Below, one piece after another: positions 52,710 to 63,855 of a stretch of 64,000 bases of DNA; position 1 is the first letter of the stretch; each line of letters begins with the position of its first letter. Under the pieces are notes generated by a model, which did not search any database, was not told the DNA's origin, and saw only the letters and a list, made by a program, of their open reading frames with translations. Origin of the DNA: Stentor coeruleus (taxonomy: Eukaryota > Ciliophora > Heterotrichea > Heterotrichida > Stentoridae); the NCBI GenBank assembly GCA_001970955.1, contig MPUH01000200.1:19468-83467 (forward strand). Reading direction: 5' to 3'. The position numbers and the translations under genes were made by a program.

Positions 52710-54026
52710 ATGGATTCTTTTACCTATGACAGCCAAAGATCAAGCTCCTTCAAATTGAATCAGTATTCTATCAGAGCTAATATATGCAATATTCTTTTAG
52801 AAATGGGATTTTCGCATGAAAAAATTCAGATTGCTCTTTTATATACTGATTCAACTAATATCGATGAGCTTACATCTTTCCTTACAAAAGGCCCTCAAGG
52901 CTGGGAACATGAGTTTATTCGTAATTTCCAAGCAGCAAATGAAGAAGAATTATGCGAAATCTGCTCAGAGAATGCTTCAGAACACTTAAATTACTTACCA
53001 AATAATGAAGAAAGGAAAAATCAAAAAATCAGCATAAAAAGCATTGAAAAAACATTTCCAATCGAAGTTCCAGAGGAGGAAACCAAAAGTTTTTCACCAA
53101 TATGTGGGATTTGCTTCGAAGAAACCATTGATTTAATTCATATCTCTGATTGTAAAGATCATCTTTATTGTAAAAAATGTATAAAAGCCTACCTTGAAGT
53201 TCTGATCTCAGAATCGCGTGTTTTAAAAATTCTCTGCCCAGGAAAAATATGTAATGTTTATTTTACAGATACTCTTATTCAATCATTTATCTCTCCAAGT
53301 TATATTATAAAATATAAAAAATTTCTTCAAAGGCAACAACTATTAAAAGACCCATTTAAAAAATTCTGTCTTCAGCCTGACTGTGAAGGTTATATTCAAG
53401 GTTCAGAAACAGATACTCATAAATTTTGCAATGTTTGTTTTTATGAAATGTGTTTTACTTGTGGAAAAGGATGGCATGAAGGAAATACATGTGATGAAAT
53501 ACAAGAAAAAGAGTATAGCACATGGGCTAAAGATAAAAATGTTAAAGAATGTCCGGTTTGCAAATATAAAATAGAAAAAAATGAAGGTTGTAATCATATG
53601 AAATGTATTATATGTATGCATGAGTTTTTTTGGGATACTTTAGACCCTAAACCACCTGCTCAGTATTATAGTATAAACAGGGAGATTTATTTTTATGATA
53701 GGAAACATATAAATTTTCCTATAAAGAAAATTTGCAATGCAATATTGTGCATATTGCTCTTACCTTTATTTCCTATTTTTCTCTTGTATTATCCTGCTAT
53801 CTCACTTTACTTTAACCTTATGTGTGATGAAGATGATTATTTGGAGGAGATACATTTATCATGTGTGGCTGAATCAGGATTTTGCTTTATTTTATTTGTA
53901 GCCTTTTGGATAATATTTGCTCCAGTTATTAGTATTATTATAATTATATCAAAGATTTACATGTGTATTACGAGCATATGCTTCAAAAGATCAAACAGTG
54001 GTGATTATAATTATTTAGGTTTTTAA
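52710..54026 (+). CDS. RBR E3 ligase, copy B, RING2 degenerate (spliced)
   Basis: Exons 52710-52920 and 52936-54026 give 433 residues. Start ATG at 52710 (MDSFTYDSQRSSSFK) aligns with copy A; the frame is open back to 52626 but that extension is unlike the family. RING1 and IBR are intact. RING2 keeps CPVCKYKIEKNEGC (active Cys) but the next zinc pair FCWVC reads FFWDT, losing two cysteines, and the region after it is shorter. Two membrane spans follow. The fold of RING2 is likely compromised, so the ligase may be inactive or act as a scaffold. The 15-nt intron here has no stop codon, so it can be mistaken for coding. Confidence 0.85.
   Translation: MDSFTYDSQRSSSFKLNQYSIRANICNILLEMGFSHEKIQIALLYTDSTNIDELTSFLTKGPQGWEHEFIRNFQAANEEELCEICSENASEHLNYLPNNEERKNQKISIKSIEKTFPIEVPEEETKSFSPICGICFEETIDLIHISDCKDHLYCKKCIKAYLEVLISESRVLKILCPGKICNVYFTDTLIQSFISPSYIIKYKKFLQRQQLLKDPFKKFCLQPDCEGYIQGSETDTHKFCNVCFYEMCFTCGKGWHEGNTCDEIQEKEYSTWAKDKNVKECPVCKYKIEKNEGCNHMKCIICMHEFFWDTLDPKPPAQYYSINREIYFYDRKHINFPIKKICNAILCILLLPLFPIFLLYYPAISLYFNLMCDEDDYLEEIHLSCVAESGFCFILFVAFWIIFAPVISIIIIISKIYMCITSICFKRSNSGDYNYLGF
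52921..52935 (+). other. 15-nt stop-free intron in RBR copy B
   Basis: GTAATTTCCAAGCAG. Unlike its paralogs it lacks a stop, so the unspliced frame continues through. Splicing gives EFI-P-NEEELCEIC, matching the other four copies. Confidence 0.8.
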
Positions 54027-55862
54027 TAAAAATAGTAAAAATACATAGTTCTTAGATTTATAAAAATTAGAATTAAATTTTATTAACTTTGAATTTGCAT
54101 TAATGATATTAATTATCTAATACTCTAATTAGCAAATATCTTGGTAAAATTAAAGTTTTGTTTAGAGTCAAAGGCAAATTGGTTTTATCTTTTACCAATT
54201 TTTTATTAAAGATATTGATAAAATGAAGTCTCTTTTCAAAATTGTATACATTTTAATAGAAATGCCTTATCGAAAATAAAAAATCAATCTCATAATCTTA
54301 TTGATAAGTTGAGCATATATGATTCTTAATCTCTTCTTGAATGAATACAATTTCTTATTTTGTTTAGTATTTCAGAATTTAGGTTATTATTTTTTTGCTA
54401 TTATTTATTTGAATACTGAAATTAATTAAAACAAGCAATCTGTGAAGTCTGTGTCATACTTTCTTTTATTCATAAAGGCTTGAGTTTACATATTAATTGT
54501 AAACTTGAGAAACTTTGTTTTAAGAATAAATTAAAACTACAAAAACAGAATCAAACATTTTGATTAAACAAGTTTAAATGGTAAAAATATGATACAAAAT
54601 TAGATAATTACCCCTAAGTATTATGTTGAATTTAGTAGATACTTTCTTTATAAAGCAATAGCAACTATTTAAATATTAAGCTTAAGTCTCTAAACTGCCT
54701 ATAGAAGCAATACTTATATTTTTCATTATATTACGATAATATTCATTATATTTGTATTAATAATGATATAGTTTACTATCAATATCAAATTTCTAATTAC
54801 TCGTGCTCTTATATAGAAATTTTGAATAAAATTATATTTTCATAGCTTATGACCTTTATTAAATAAAATCAAGAATTTTCTGTTTAATGAATTTGTGTAT
54901 AATATAGCAGATTGTATTCTATTATGCAGAAACCCATTAGAATAATAATATTTTAAGTAAAAAGCTTTACTAGAAGCCTATCTTGAATAAAAAAGGTAGA
55001 ACAAGAAAGCTTAAGTAAGTAAGATAATCTCAACCTTTTTCGATAATCTAAACATAATTCAAGCCAATAGATTGAAAACATTTCATTATTCTGTTTCTTA
55101 ATTTATATTTGACTCTAAATTTTCTTCTATATGTGTGAATATTTTCATTATCTGAATTAATTAGAACTTCATGAGTGTTAATTTCATTATAATATTTTAA
55201 ATCCTTTTTCGCTTAAGGGAATACTGCTTGTAGGCTTTTTTAGTTGCAAAATTCAGTAGTTGATTTGCTTAAATTTTAAAATTCAGATTTTCTGCATAGG
55301 TTTTAATGCTTGTTTCCCATGGGTCATATAGTATAAAATTTCTCTATTATGGATTTGTACTCGTTCTTATATCAACTTGCTTTTATATTCAACTTGGCTT
55401 TTGCTAAAAGTTAGTTTGCAGATTTTGATTTGATATATATACCTCGCAATTTCGATTTATTTTCAAATCTTATTGAGCGCTCAGATGGGTTTATAACTTC
55501 AATTAGGATTATTTGTGTTATTTGCTGCGTATTACTTAGGTCCTGAAGTTTTTTTTTGATTACCTAGGAATAAAGGGATTTTACCCTTAATCAGATTAGA
55601 GTAGTGTCTGAGTGGAAATCCTATTTTTGGATAAGGATTCTAGATTTAAACTTCTTTTCAGTTGTGCCACATTGGACTCTTCGTTGTTTGAGAGCATAAT
55701 GCCTATCATATTACTGAAGTAAATGAATATATATATAATTTCTGCAAATAAAAATATAGCGTATTAGTGCAGCATCATTGATTTGACTCCTCTATATATT
55801 TTTATATTTGCAAGGTTATTTCATAAAAACAATGAAACTTTACTATTAACCTTAACTAAAGC
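54027..55862. other. Intergenic region with duplicated 3' flank of RBR copy C
   Basis: No gene. Bases from about 54840 onward match about 60470-61524 (for example the block with GCAGATTGTATT and AAACCCATTAGAATAATAAT). This is part of the two-gene tandem duplication. Confidence 0.65.
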
Positions 55863-57185
55863 CTAATAATATAAACCTCTATGTCTTCTATATCTTCGCT
55901 CTAAGCATTTATATAGTAGATAAATCCCCCAGATTAAGCTCCCAATAAAAGTGCATGAATAAATTAAAGGAACACAGATTGTTAGAGGAATTGAACAAAG
56001 TGCTTGCTGACAATGGGTTAAATAAGGATATATATCACTATCATCATCATTAGTGGCATTTACCATTATATATGTTGGAGCACAAATTATGGCTAAGGGT
56101 AGTAATAAAGGCCAAAACAAGAAAATAAATATACCAAAGAGTATCCGATTTATTATTACCCTCCTGCGATCATAATCAATATAATCTACATGATTATAAT
56201 CATTATTATACTGTTGCGGACAAGCACATGGACCACTATTTCTAAACTTTGGATTTAAACAGACCCAACAAAACTCGTATTTGCATATAATACAAGTCAT
56301 ATGATTGCATCCTTCATTTTTTTCTATTTTGTAATTGCAAAACGGACACACTTTTACATCTTTTCCTTCAGCCCATTTGTTATATTTTTTAATTTCAGTT
56401 TCTTCGCATGTAACTTCTAAATGCCAATCTTTCCCACATAGAAAACACATTTCATGTGAGCATATATTGCAAAATTGATGAACGTCAGTTGATGACCCTC
56501 GAATATACCCTTCACAATCAGGTTGAGTGCAAAATTTAATGAATGGGTCTTTTATTAGTTTTTCCCTTTTACAAAATTTGTCATATTTTATAACGAAATC
56601 TGGAGAGATAAATGACCGAATAAAATCATCAGAAAAAATAGTTCTGCAAGTTGTCCCTGGACAAGGAATACCTGAAACTTGTGAATTAGAGATTTTAGCT
56701 TCGAGATATTTAGTAATGCACTGCTTACAATAGAAATGTTCGTCACATCCTGGGATAATGCATTGATCAAAGATTTCTTCAAAGCAAATTCCACATTTTA
56801 TTTCATCTTTTTCTTCTTCCTGAAGGTTTATGAATGATGTATTAATTGCACTATGTATACTCTTTTTTAAGTTTTCTTTATCCTCATCTTTCCTAATGAA
56901 GCTTGAATGCTCTGCATACTTTTCATTGCAAATTTCGCATAAATATTGCTCGTTAGCTATTTAAAAGTTACGAATAAATTCATGATCCCACCCTTCAGGA
57001 CCTTTTGATAAGAAGAATATCAAAGTTTTCAAATCAGATGAATTAGTATATAAAATAGCATTTTGAATTGATTTCAGAGGGAATCCTAATTGACTAAGCT
57101 GGTTAATTATATGAGCTCTAATTGAATGTTGACTAAATTCAGAAAAGCTTGAGCTTCGTTGCTCGTACTTGATCAAATTATTCAT
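55863..57185 (-). CDS. RBR E3 ubiquitin ligase, copy C (spliced)
   Basis: Exons 57185-56972 and 56956-55863 give 435 residues. The UBA-like N-terminus (INQLSQLGFPLKSIQNAILY) is followed by RING1 (CGICFEEIFDQCIIPGC), IBR (CTQPDCEGYIRGSSTD...HEMCFLC) and RING2 (CPFCNYKIEKNEGC, EFCWVC, CACP), all zinc ligands and the active Cys present. Two membrane spans follow near the C-terminus (GIFIFLFWPLLLPLAII and the later ICVPLIYSCTFIGSLIW). The frame is open through the whole second exon but lacks ATG codons until the IBR, so ORF callers split it. It is closest to copy E. Confidence 0.88.
56957..56971 (-). other. 15-nt intron in RBR copy C
   Basis: GTAACTTTTAAATAG on the minus strand, with an in-frame TAA; same codon position as in the other copies. 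Confidence 0.9.
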
Positions 57186-58324
57186 TTTATATTAATTTCA
57201 ATAGTCAACAATTATAATGCATTAAAGATCTATAAGATTTGACACATATAATTTAGTGAGATGATTTTGTAAAAAAATAATAAAAGTTATATTGATAAAA
57301 ATTGTTTTGATAAATTCCTGATGTATGTGAATATTCGTGGTCTTTGTGATTAGTAGCCAATTAAAACACCAGATTCAAGTAAATAAAAATTGACTATAAA
57401 ATAATATTGAATATATATACTCCTAACTAAATATGATAAATTAAAAGATGGAAAATAATTATACTTTAAACTCTATATCTCAAACTAAAATATATATAAA
57501 AAAACATCATTATTATTAGTAACTTCTATTCATATATAAAGAATGATCAGCACATTAAGCAATAACAAATGGAAATTAAAGGCGGTATTGCTAGAAAAAA
57601 AAACAGGGAAAATTTATAAAATCTCAGATTGAAGCATTGATTTGTAGAAAAATCATGCTCTAGAAAGCAATACAGAGCCGACCATTTAAGTGATGCATAA
57701 GTAGAAAATATTACCAAGAGAAGTTCGATGAGCTATTTAAAAATCATATCCAAAGAGCAAACCCTGAAAGTTATAAGATTATTGCAAGTAATCAAGAAGT
57801 AGCTCAAAACATAATTGGAACTTTCAATAAAACTCATGTTTGAATATATATAATTATATGATCATAACTTTTTTATTTGTATTTGCAAATATGATACTCT
57901 TTTACATGTTTTCATTTATCTCATTTACTACACCCTTTAGCATTAATTTCCTAATTCAAATTTTCTTTATGTTATTAATTCTAGCATATGCATTTAAAAA
58001 AGCAAATATGTAAAAATTGTAAATCATGTTGCCTTGAATATATGATTCTAGATTAGGTATGATATAATAAAATTCTCTGTGATCTTTATTATTTTTTTTT
58101 TCATGCTTTTCTCTAAGTGTTTTTTTCCTTCAAATTCTTCATCCTATAAAATGATATGCATTAATTAAAAAGTTTTGGTTATTTCATTCGCATAATTTTG
58201 AGTTTGTTTCTATATCAAATAAGTGCAAATAAATAAATTGAATCTTATGATTGAAATATGCCTATATATTATAAGTATCATCTTAACTAAAGCCTAATAA
58301 TATTAAAATCTATGTTCTCGAGTT
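57186..58324. other. Intergenic region between copies C and D
   Basis: Contains a decayed coding-like piece at about 57740-57843 (ANPESYKIIASNQEVAQNI then TGA). The block from about 57590 to 57960 matches 62801-63300 upstream of copy E, with extra sequence in E. No intact gene. Confidence 0.6.
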
Positions 58325-59617
58325 TTAATTATTACACCAGCAACACATTTTAAAAATAAGATATAAAAACCCTCCTACAATAAGACATGAATAAATTAAA
58401 GGGACACAGATTGTTATAGGAATCGCGTAGAGTACTTGCTGGCAACGGGTAAAATGAGGAATTACTTCATTATCCTCATCACTAGTTGCATCAACCATTA
58501 TATATGTTGGAGCAAAAATTATAGCTAAGGGTAATAGCAAAGGCCAAAACAAAAAAATAAATATACCCAAGAGTATCCGATTTATTATTATCCTCCTACG
58601 ATCATAATCAATATAATTTACATGATTATCATCATTATTATATTGTTGCGGACAAGCGCATGGACCACTATTGCTAAACTTTGGATTTAAACAGACCCAA
58701 CAAAACTCGTATTTGCATATAATACAAGTCATATGATTGCATCCTTCATTTTTTTCTATTTTGTAATTGCAAAATGGACACACTTTTACATCTTTTCCTT
58801 CAGCCCATTTATTATATTTTTTAATTTCAATTTCTTCACATGTAACTTCTAAATGCCAATCTTTCCCACATAGAAAACACATTTCATGTGAGCATATATT
58901 GCAAAATTGGTGAACGTCAGTTGATGACCCTCGAATATACCCTTCACAATCAGGTTGATTGCAAAATTTAATGAATGGGTCTTTTATTAGTTTTTCCCTT
59001 TTGCAAAATTTGTCATATTTTATAACGAAATCTGGAGAGATAAATGACCGAATAAAATCATCAGAAAAAATAGTTCTGCAAGTTGTCCCTGGACAAGGAA
59101 TACCTGAAACTTGTGAATTAGAGATTTTAGCTTCGAGATATTTAGTAATGCACTGCTTACAATAGAAATGTTCGTCACATCCTGGGATAATGCATTGATC
59201 AAAGATTACTTCAAAGCAAATTCCGCATTTTTTTTCACTTTTTTCATCTTCCTGAAGGCTAATGAATGATGTATTAATTGCACTATGTATACTCTTTCTT
59301 AAGATTTCTCTATCTTCATCTTTCCTAATGAAGCTTGAATGCTCTGTATACTTTTCATTACAAATTTCGCATAAGTATTCTTCGTTAGCTGTTTAAAAGT
59401 TACGAATAAATTCATGATCCCATCCTTCAGGTCCTTTTGATAGGAAAAAAATCAGAGTTGTTAAATCATTTGAGTTGGTGTATAAAATAGCATTTTGAAT
59501 CAATCTAAGAGAGAACCCTAATTGGCTTAGTTGGTTAACTATATGTGCTCTGCTTGAATGTCGATTATTCTCAGAAAAACTTGAACTTCGTCGCTCGTAT
59601 TTAATCAAATCATCCAT
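58325..59617 (-). CDS. RBR E3 ubiquitin ligase, copy D (spliced)
   Basis: Exons 59617-59404 and 59388-58325 give 425 residues. UBA-like start (MDDLIKYERRSSSFSENNRH), RING1, IBR and RING2 (CPFCNYKIEKNEGC...EFCWVC) are all intact. The C-terminus differs from C and E: after the last span it ends FLYLIFKMCCWCNN, a cysteine-rich tail shared in style with copy F. It is about 10 residues shorter than C. Likely a membrane-anchored ligase like the others; substrate unknown. Confidence 0.88.
59389..59403 (-). other. 15-nt intron in RBR copy D
   Basis: GTAACTTTTAAACAG on the minus strand; in-frame TAA; conserved position. Confidence 0.9.
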
Positions 59618-59815
59618 TTATAATAATATCAATAGGCAGAATTTCTAATATATTAAAGATTTAGCCTAAATAACCTACTGACTTAAATTCATATATTATT
59701 AAAGGAATTTAAAATACTTTTCAGTGCAAAATTTTAAGAGAGTTTTTAATGTAAAATTATTTATTAAATCATTAAAAATTAATACAAAAAATGGTTTATG
59801 AGAAAATAATTGTGA
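59618..59815. other. AT-rich spacer
   Basis: Upstream of copy D; nothing recognised before the transposase remnant. Confidence 0.4.
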
Positions 59816-60290
59816 ATTAGTGCAGGCAAAAGACTTCAATTGCGGGATTATGATACAGGGTGCAATAAGTATTAAGTATGAAAATTTTCTCTTTACATTA
59901 AGGAAATTAAAGAATCAATAAATTTAGCTGTTTATATTGTCATAATTATTTCAGATTATCTTTTACCTTATCTGAATTTCAACTCAATTTTTATACAGGA
60001 TGGAGCCACAGCTCATACTGACAAAAGAACAAAATAATTTTTTATAGATAAAGGTATTACAGCAATTACTCGATCTCCAAAGAGTCTAGATTTTAACCCA
60101 ATTTAAAAGATTTGGTCGATTTTGAAGTCAAAAATAGAAAAGGAAAATTGTCAGAATGCAAATGAGCTGAAAATTGAGATAAAAGCTGAATGGGAAAAAA
60201 ATAAGCCTTAAGACAGTTAAGAAGACAATTATCAAAGTTACAAAAAAGATAGCGCAAAAAGTCTTTGAATGCGAAGGAGAATGGATTTAG
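59816..60290 (+). mobile_element. Tc1/mariner transposase remnant
   Basis: A decayed DDE transposase. Readable pieces are IMIQGAISIKY, NSIFIQDGATAHT (QDxAxxH, second catalytic Asp) and SPKSLDFNPI followed by a stop and KIWSILKSKI, which corresponds to the SPDLNPIENLW motif with the catalytic Glu codon mutated to TAA. A frameshift at the poly-A near 60200 leads to a final segment ending in TAG at about 60290. No intact terminal inverted repeats were recognised. It is inactive. It lies between copy D and the duplicated 3' flank of copy E. Confidence 0.8.
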
Positions 60291-61524
60291 ATTATTATTT
60301 TTAAAGTTAACCAATTTGTGATGAAACAAATTCTTAGGTTTTACTTTTTTAGAAAAAAAAAAAAGTTGAAAAAGTGAAAATCTTTTTTGTTTTTCAAAAA
60401 AGTCATTAGATTTTTCCTATAAAATATCCTTAACTCCCTTATAGGAATTATAAATAAAATTATATTCCCATATCTTATGACTTTTATGAAATAAAATAAT
60501 TTTCTATATAATGAGTTTGTGTACAATAATAGCAGATTGTATTTTATTATGAAGAAACCCATTAGAATAATAATATTTTAAGTAAAGTTCTACTAGAAGT
60601 CTGTCTTGAATAAAGTAGGTAGAACAAGAAAGTTTAAGTAGGTAAGATAATCTCAATCTTTTTTGATAATCTCTACATATATATTTATATCAATAAATAT
60701 TTCCGATTCTATTTTATCCGAGTAAATTCAAGCAAATAGATTGAAAATATTTCGCAATTCTGTTTCTTATACTAATTTCTTAATTTATATTTAACTCTAT
60801 AAATTTTCTGTAATGCATGTGTGAATATTTTCATTATCTGAATTAATTAGAATTTCATAAGTGCTAATTTCATTATAATATTTTTAATCCTTTTTCGCTT
60901 CAGGAATGTATTTTTAAATTTAGATTTTATGTGTAGGAATTAATTCTTAATCAGATTAGGGATAGTATCTGAGTTGAGTGAAAATCCCATTTTTTGTATA
61001 ATGATTTAATTAATTCTAAACTTCTTTCAGTTATATCATTTTGGACTCTTCTCTGTTGTTTGAGGGCATAACACCTACAATATTAATGAAGTCCTTTAAA
61101 GTGTGCATATTCATATAATCTCTAATAGTTATGTTAATTATTAAAATTTATATTTTTTCTTAAGACAAGGGGTTAATCAGAGGTCTACGAGCCAAGCACA
61201 TTAAATATTCTCCTGTAAAAACTTTTGACTAGAAACCTTAAATCTTAAAAAAAATGAGAAAAATCATGTGATATCCAGTTTCTGCATAGAAAAAATTGGT
61301 ATCTGTTAACTAGACTAAAAGGAGTTGATAAGAAGATACTGCCTATTAGCTAATTGTAGGAACAATCACATAACTGTTTTTAGGTTCTCATAAGCTGTGA
61401 TAAACAATACTATAAATATAGCGTATAAGTGCAGTATTATTAATTTTAATCCTCTGTATGCTTTTATATTTTCAAGGTTATTTCATAAAAACTATGAAAC
61501 TTTATTATTAACCTAAACTAAAGC
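60291..61524. other. Duplicated 3' flank of RBR copy E
   Basis: From about 60470 this matches the flank of copy C (54840-55860). No gene. The 60291-60469 part is AT-rich with no assignment. Confidence 0.6.
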
Positions 61525-62874
61525 CTAATAATATAAATTTCTATTTCCATTAAATCGCTCTAAGCATTTACATAGTAGATAAATCCCCCAAATTAAGCTT
61601 CCTATAAAAGCGCATGAGTAAATTAAAGGAACACAGATTGTTAGAGGAATTGCACATAGTACTTTCTGACAATGGGTAAAATAAGGATATATTTCACTAT
61701 CATCATCATTAGTCGCACATACCATAATATATGTTGGAGCACAAATTATAGCTAAGGGAAGTAACAAAGGCCAAAACAAAAAAATAAATATACCCAAGAG
61801 TATCCGATTTATTATCCTTCTACGATTATAATCAATATTATACTGTTGCAGACAAGTGCACGGATTAGTAATGTTATACCTTGGTTTTAAGCAGATCCAA
61901 CAAAACTCGTATTTGCATATAATGCAAGTCATATGATCGCATCCTTCATTTTTTTCTATTTTGTAATTGCAACACGGACACACTTTTACATCTTTTCCTT
62001 CAGCCCATTTGTTATACTCTTTGATATCAATTTCTTCGCATGTATCTTCTAAATGCCAATCTTTCCCACATAGAAAGCACATTTCATGTGAGCATATATT
62101 GCAAAGTTGGTGAACATCAGTTAATGACCCTCGAATATATCCTTCACAATCAGGTTGATTGCAAAATTTAATGAATGGGTCTTTTATTAGTTTTTCCCTT
62201 TTGCAAAATTTGTCATATTTTATAGCGAAATCTGGAGAGATAAATGATCGAATAAAATCATCAGAAAAAATAGCTCTGCAAGTTGTCCCTGGGCAAGAAA
62301 TACCTGAAACTTGTGAATTAGAGATTTTAGCTTCGAGATATTTACTAATGCATTGCTTACAATAGAAATGTTCGTCACATCCTGGGATAATACATTGATC
62401 AAAGATTACTTCAAAGCAAATTCCGCATTTTTTTTTATTTTTTTCATCTTCCTGAAGGTTTATGAATGATGTATTAATTGGACTATGTATACTCTTTCTT
62501 AAGATTTCTCTATCTTCATCTTTCCTAATGAAGCTTGAATGCTCTACATACTTTTCATTGCAAATTTCACATAAATATTCTTCGTTAGCTATTTAAAAGT
62601 TACGAATAAATTCATGATCCCATCCTTCAGGTCCTTTTGATAGGAAATATATCAGAGTTTTTAAATCAGTTGAGTTGGTGTATAAAATAGCATTTTGAAT
62701 CAATCTAAGAGAGAATCCTAATTGGCTTAATTGGTTAACTATATGTGCTCTATTTGAATGCCGATTATTCTCAGAAAAACTTGAGCTTCGTCGCTCGTAT
62801 GCTAGAAAAAACAGAATGAATTTTATAAATATCAGACCCATGCATTCATCGGCAGAAAACAGCCCATTATGCAC
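61525..62874 (-). CDS. RBR E3 ligase, copy E, 5' end replaced (spliced, possibly pseudogene)
   Basis: Joined exons up to 62604 and from 62588 keep the whole family sequence from YERRSSSFSENNRH on: UBA-like region, RING1, IBR and RING2 (CPCCNYKIEKNEGC), all complete. The normal start (M-x-x-LIKY) is missing. Upstream of about 62798 the sequence is spacer-derived, matching the region near 57590 upstream of copy C, so a deletion of about 420 bp removed the start and 5' flank. An ATG at 62874 is in frame through a hydrophobic N-terminus (GLIFIKFILFFLAY), which would give 444 residues with a spacer-derived extension. Expression is doubtful. Closest paralog is C. Confidence 0.72.
62589..62603 (-). 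other. 15-nt intron in RBR copy E
   Basis: GTAACTTTTAAATAG on the minus strand; in-frame TAA; same position as in C and D. Confidence 0.9.
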
Positions 62875-63855
62875 TAACTATATAACAACTAAAATGAATG
62901 CAAGAGAAAAGTAATAAATAAAAGCCTATCAGTTCTCACAACATGCAATATACGTAAAAACTCTAGTTTAAATCAAGGGCATAAGAAAATAATGCTCTAG
63001 GTAAAAGTACAGAGCCGACTGTTTAAGTGATTTAAAAGCAGAAATTTCACTAAAAAAATTGCTAAACACTTAAAAAACTATATTCTGAGAGCCAACCCTG
63101 AAAATTATACGAATACTGCAAGTAACCAAAGAAGCAACTGAAATCACAATTTGAACTTTCATTAAAACTCATGTTTGAATACAAATGCAAGTCATTAAAT
63201 ATCATTTTTTCATTTATAAATACAAATATGATTTTCTTTTATATGTTTTACTTCGCCTTACATACTATATCTTTAGTATAAATTTCTCAATACAATTCTC
63301 CTTTATACTATTATTTCTAACATAAAAGTCACATTTTTTCAAAGCATATATGCAAAAATTGTAAAATCCTATTTTTAACCTTGAGTATATCCTTTAGGAA
63401 TAATTTGATACAAATTTGACATATGGAGCATGTAGGAGTTATTGACTATTCATCATGTGCAAGCTATTTCTTCTATTTTANCTTTGGTAATAAAACTAGC
63501 TAAAAAATTTTAAATATATTGTTTAATTAAATGATAAATTGATTATTCATCATGTGCAAGCTATTTCTTCTATTTTACTATTTTATTGTTTCATATCTTA
63601 TATAATGTTTTTTGATTTTCCCTATTTTTCCTTTTCTATTGCGTTTTGAAAGTCTTTTTTCTCTGGAACTTACTTAGTTTTTTTTTTGGTAGTAATTTTA
63701 GGCCTTAATGCTTTATGTATCAGGTATTCCAGCAGTTGTCAATGAATAGAAGATTCCGGAATCTCCGATTTTTTAGAAAATTTGCAAGGTTAATTCATAA
63801 CTATAAAAACGAAATTTTATTACCAATCTTAACTAAAGCCAAACAATATTAAAAT
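62875..63855. other. Spacer upstream of copy E with an assembly join
   Basis: Bases to about 63300 match the copy C-to-D spacer. A single N at 63481 is flanked by repeated block TTCATCATGTGCAAGC (63446 and 63547 regions). No intact gene. Confidence 0.55.

Noticed and set aside
56527-62365. Plus-strand 68-codon ORFs (MQNLMNGSF...) repeated opposite copies C, D and E
   Set aside because: Conserved only because they are antisense to the conserved RING-IBR coding sequence.
50741-62603. Conserved in-frame TAA after EFIRNF in RBR copies A, C, D and E, suggesting readthrough or TAA coding for Gln (copy B has CAA)
   Set aside because: A 15-nt GT...AG intron covers the stop in every copy, and splicing gives the same EFI-P-NE junction in all five.
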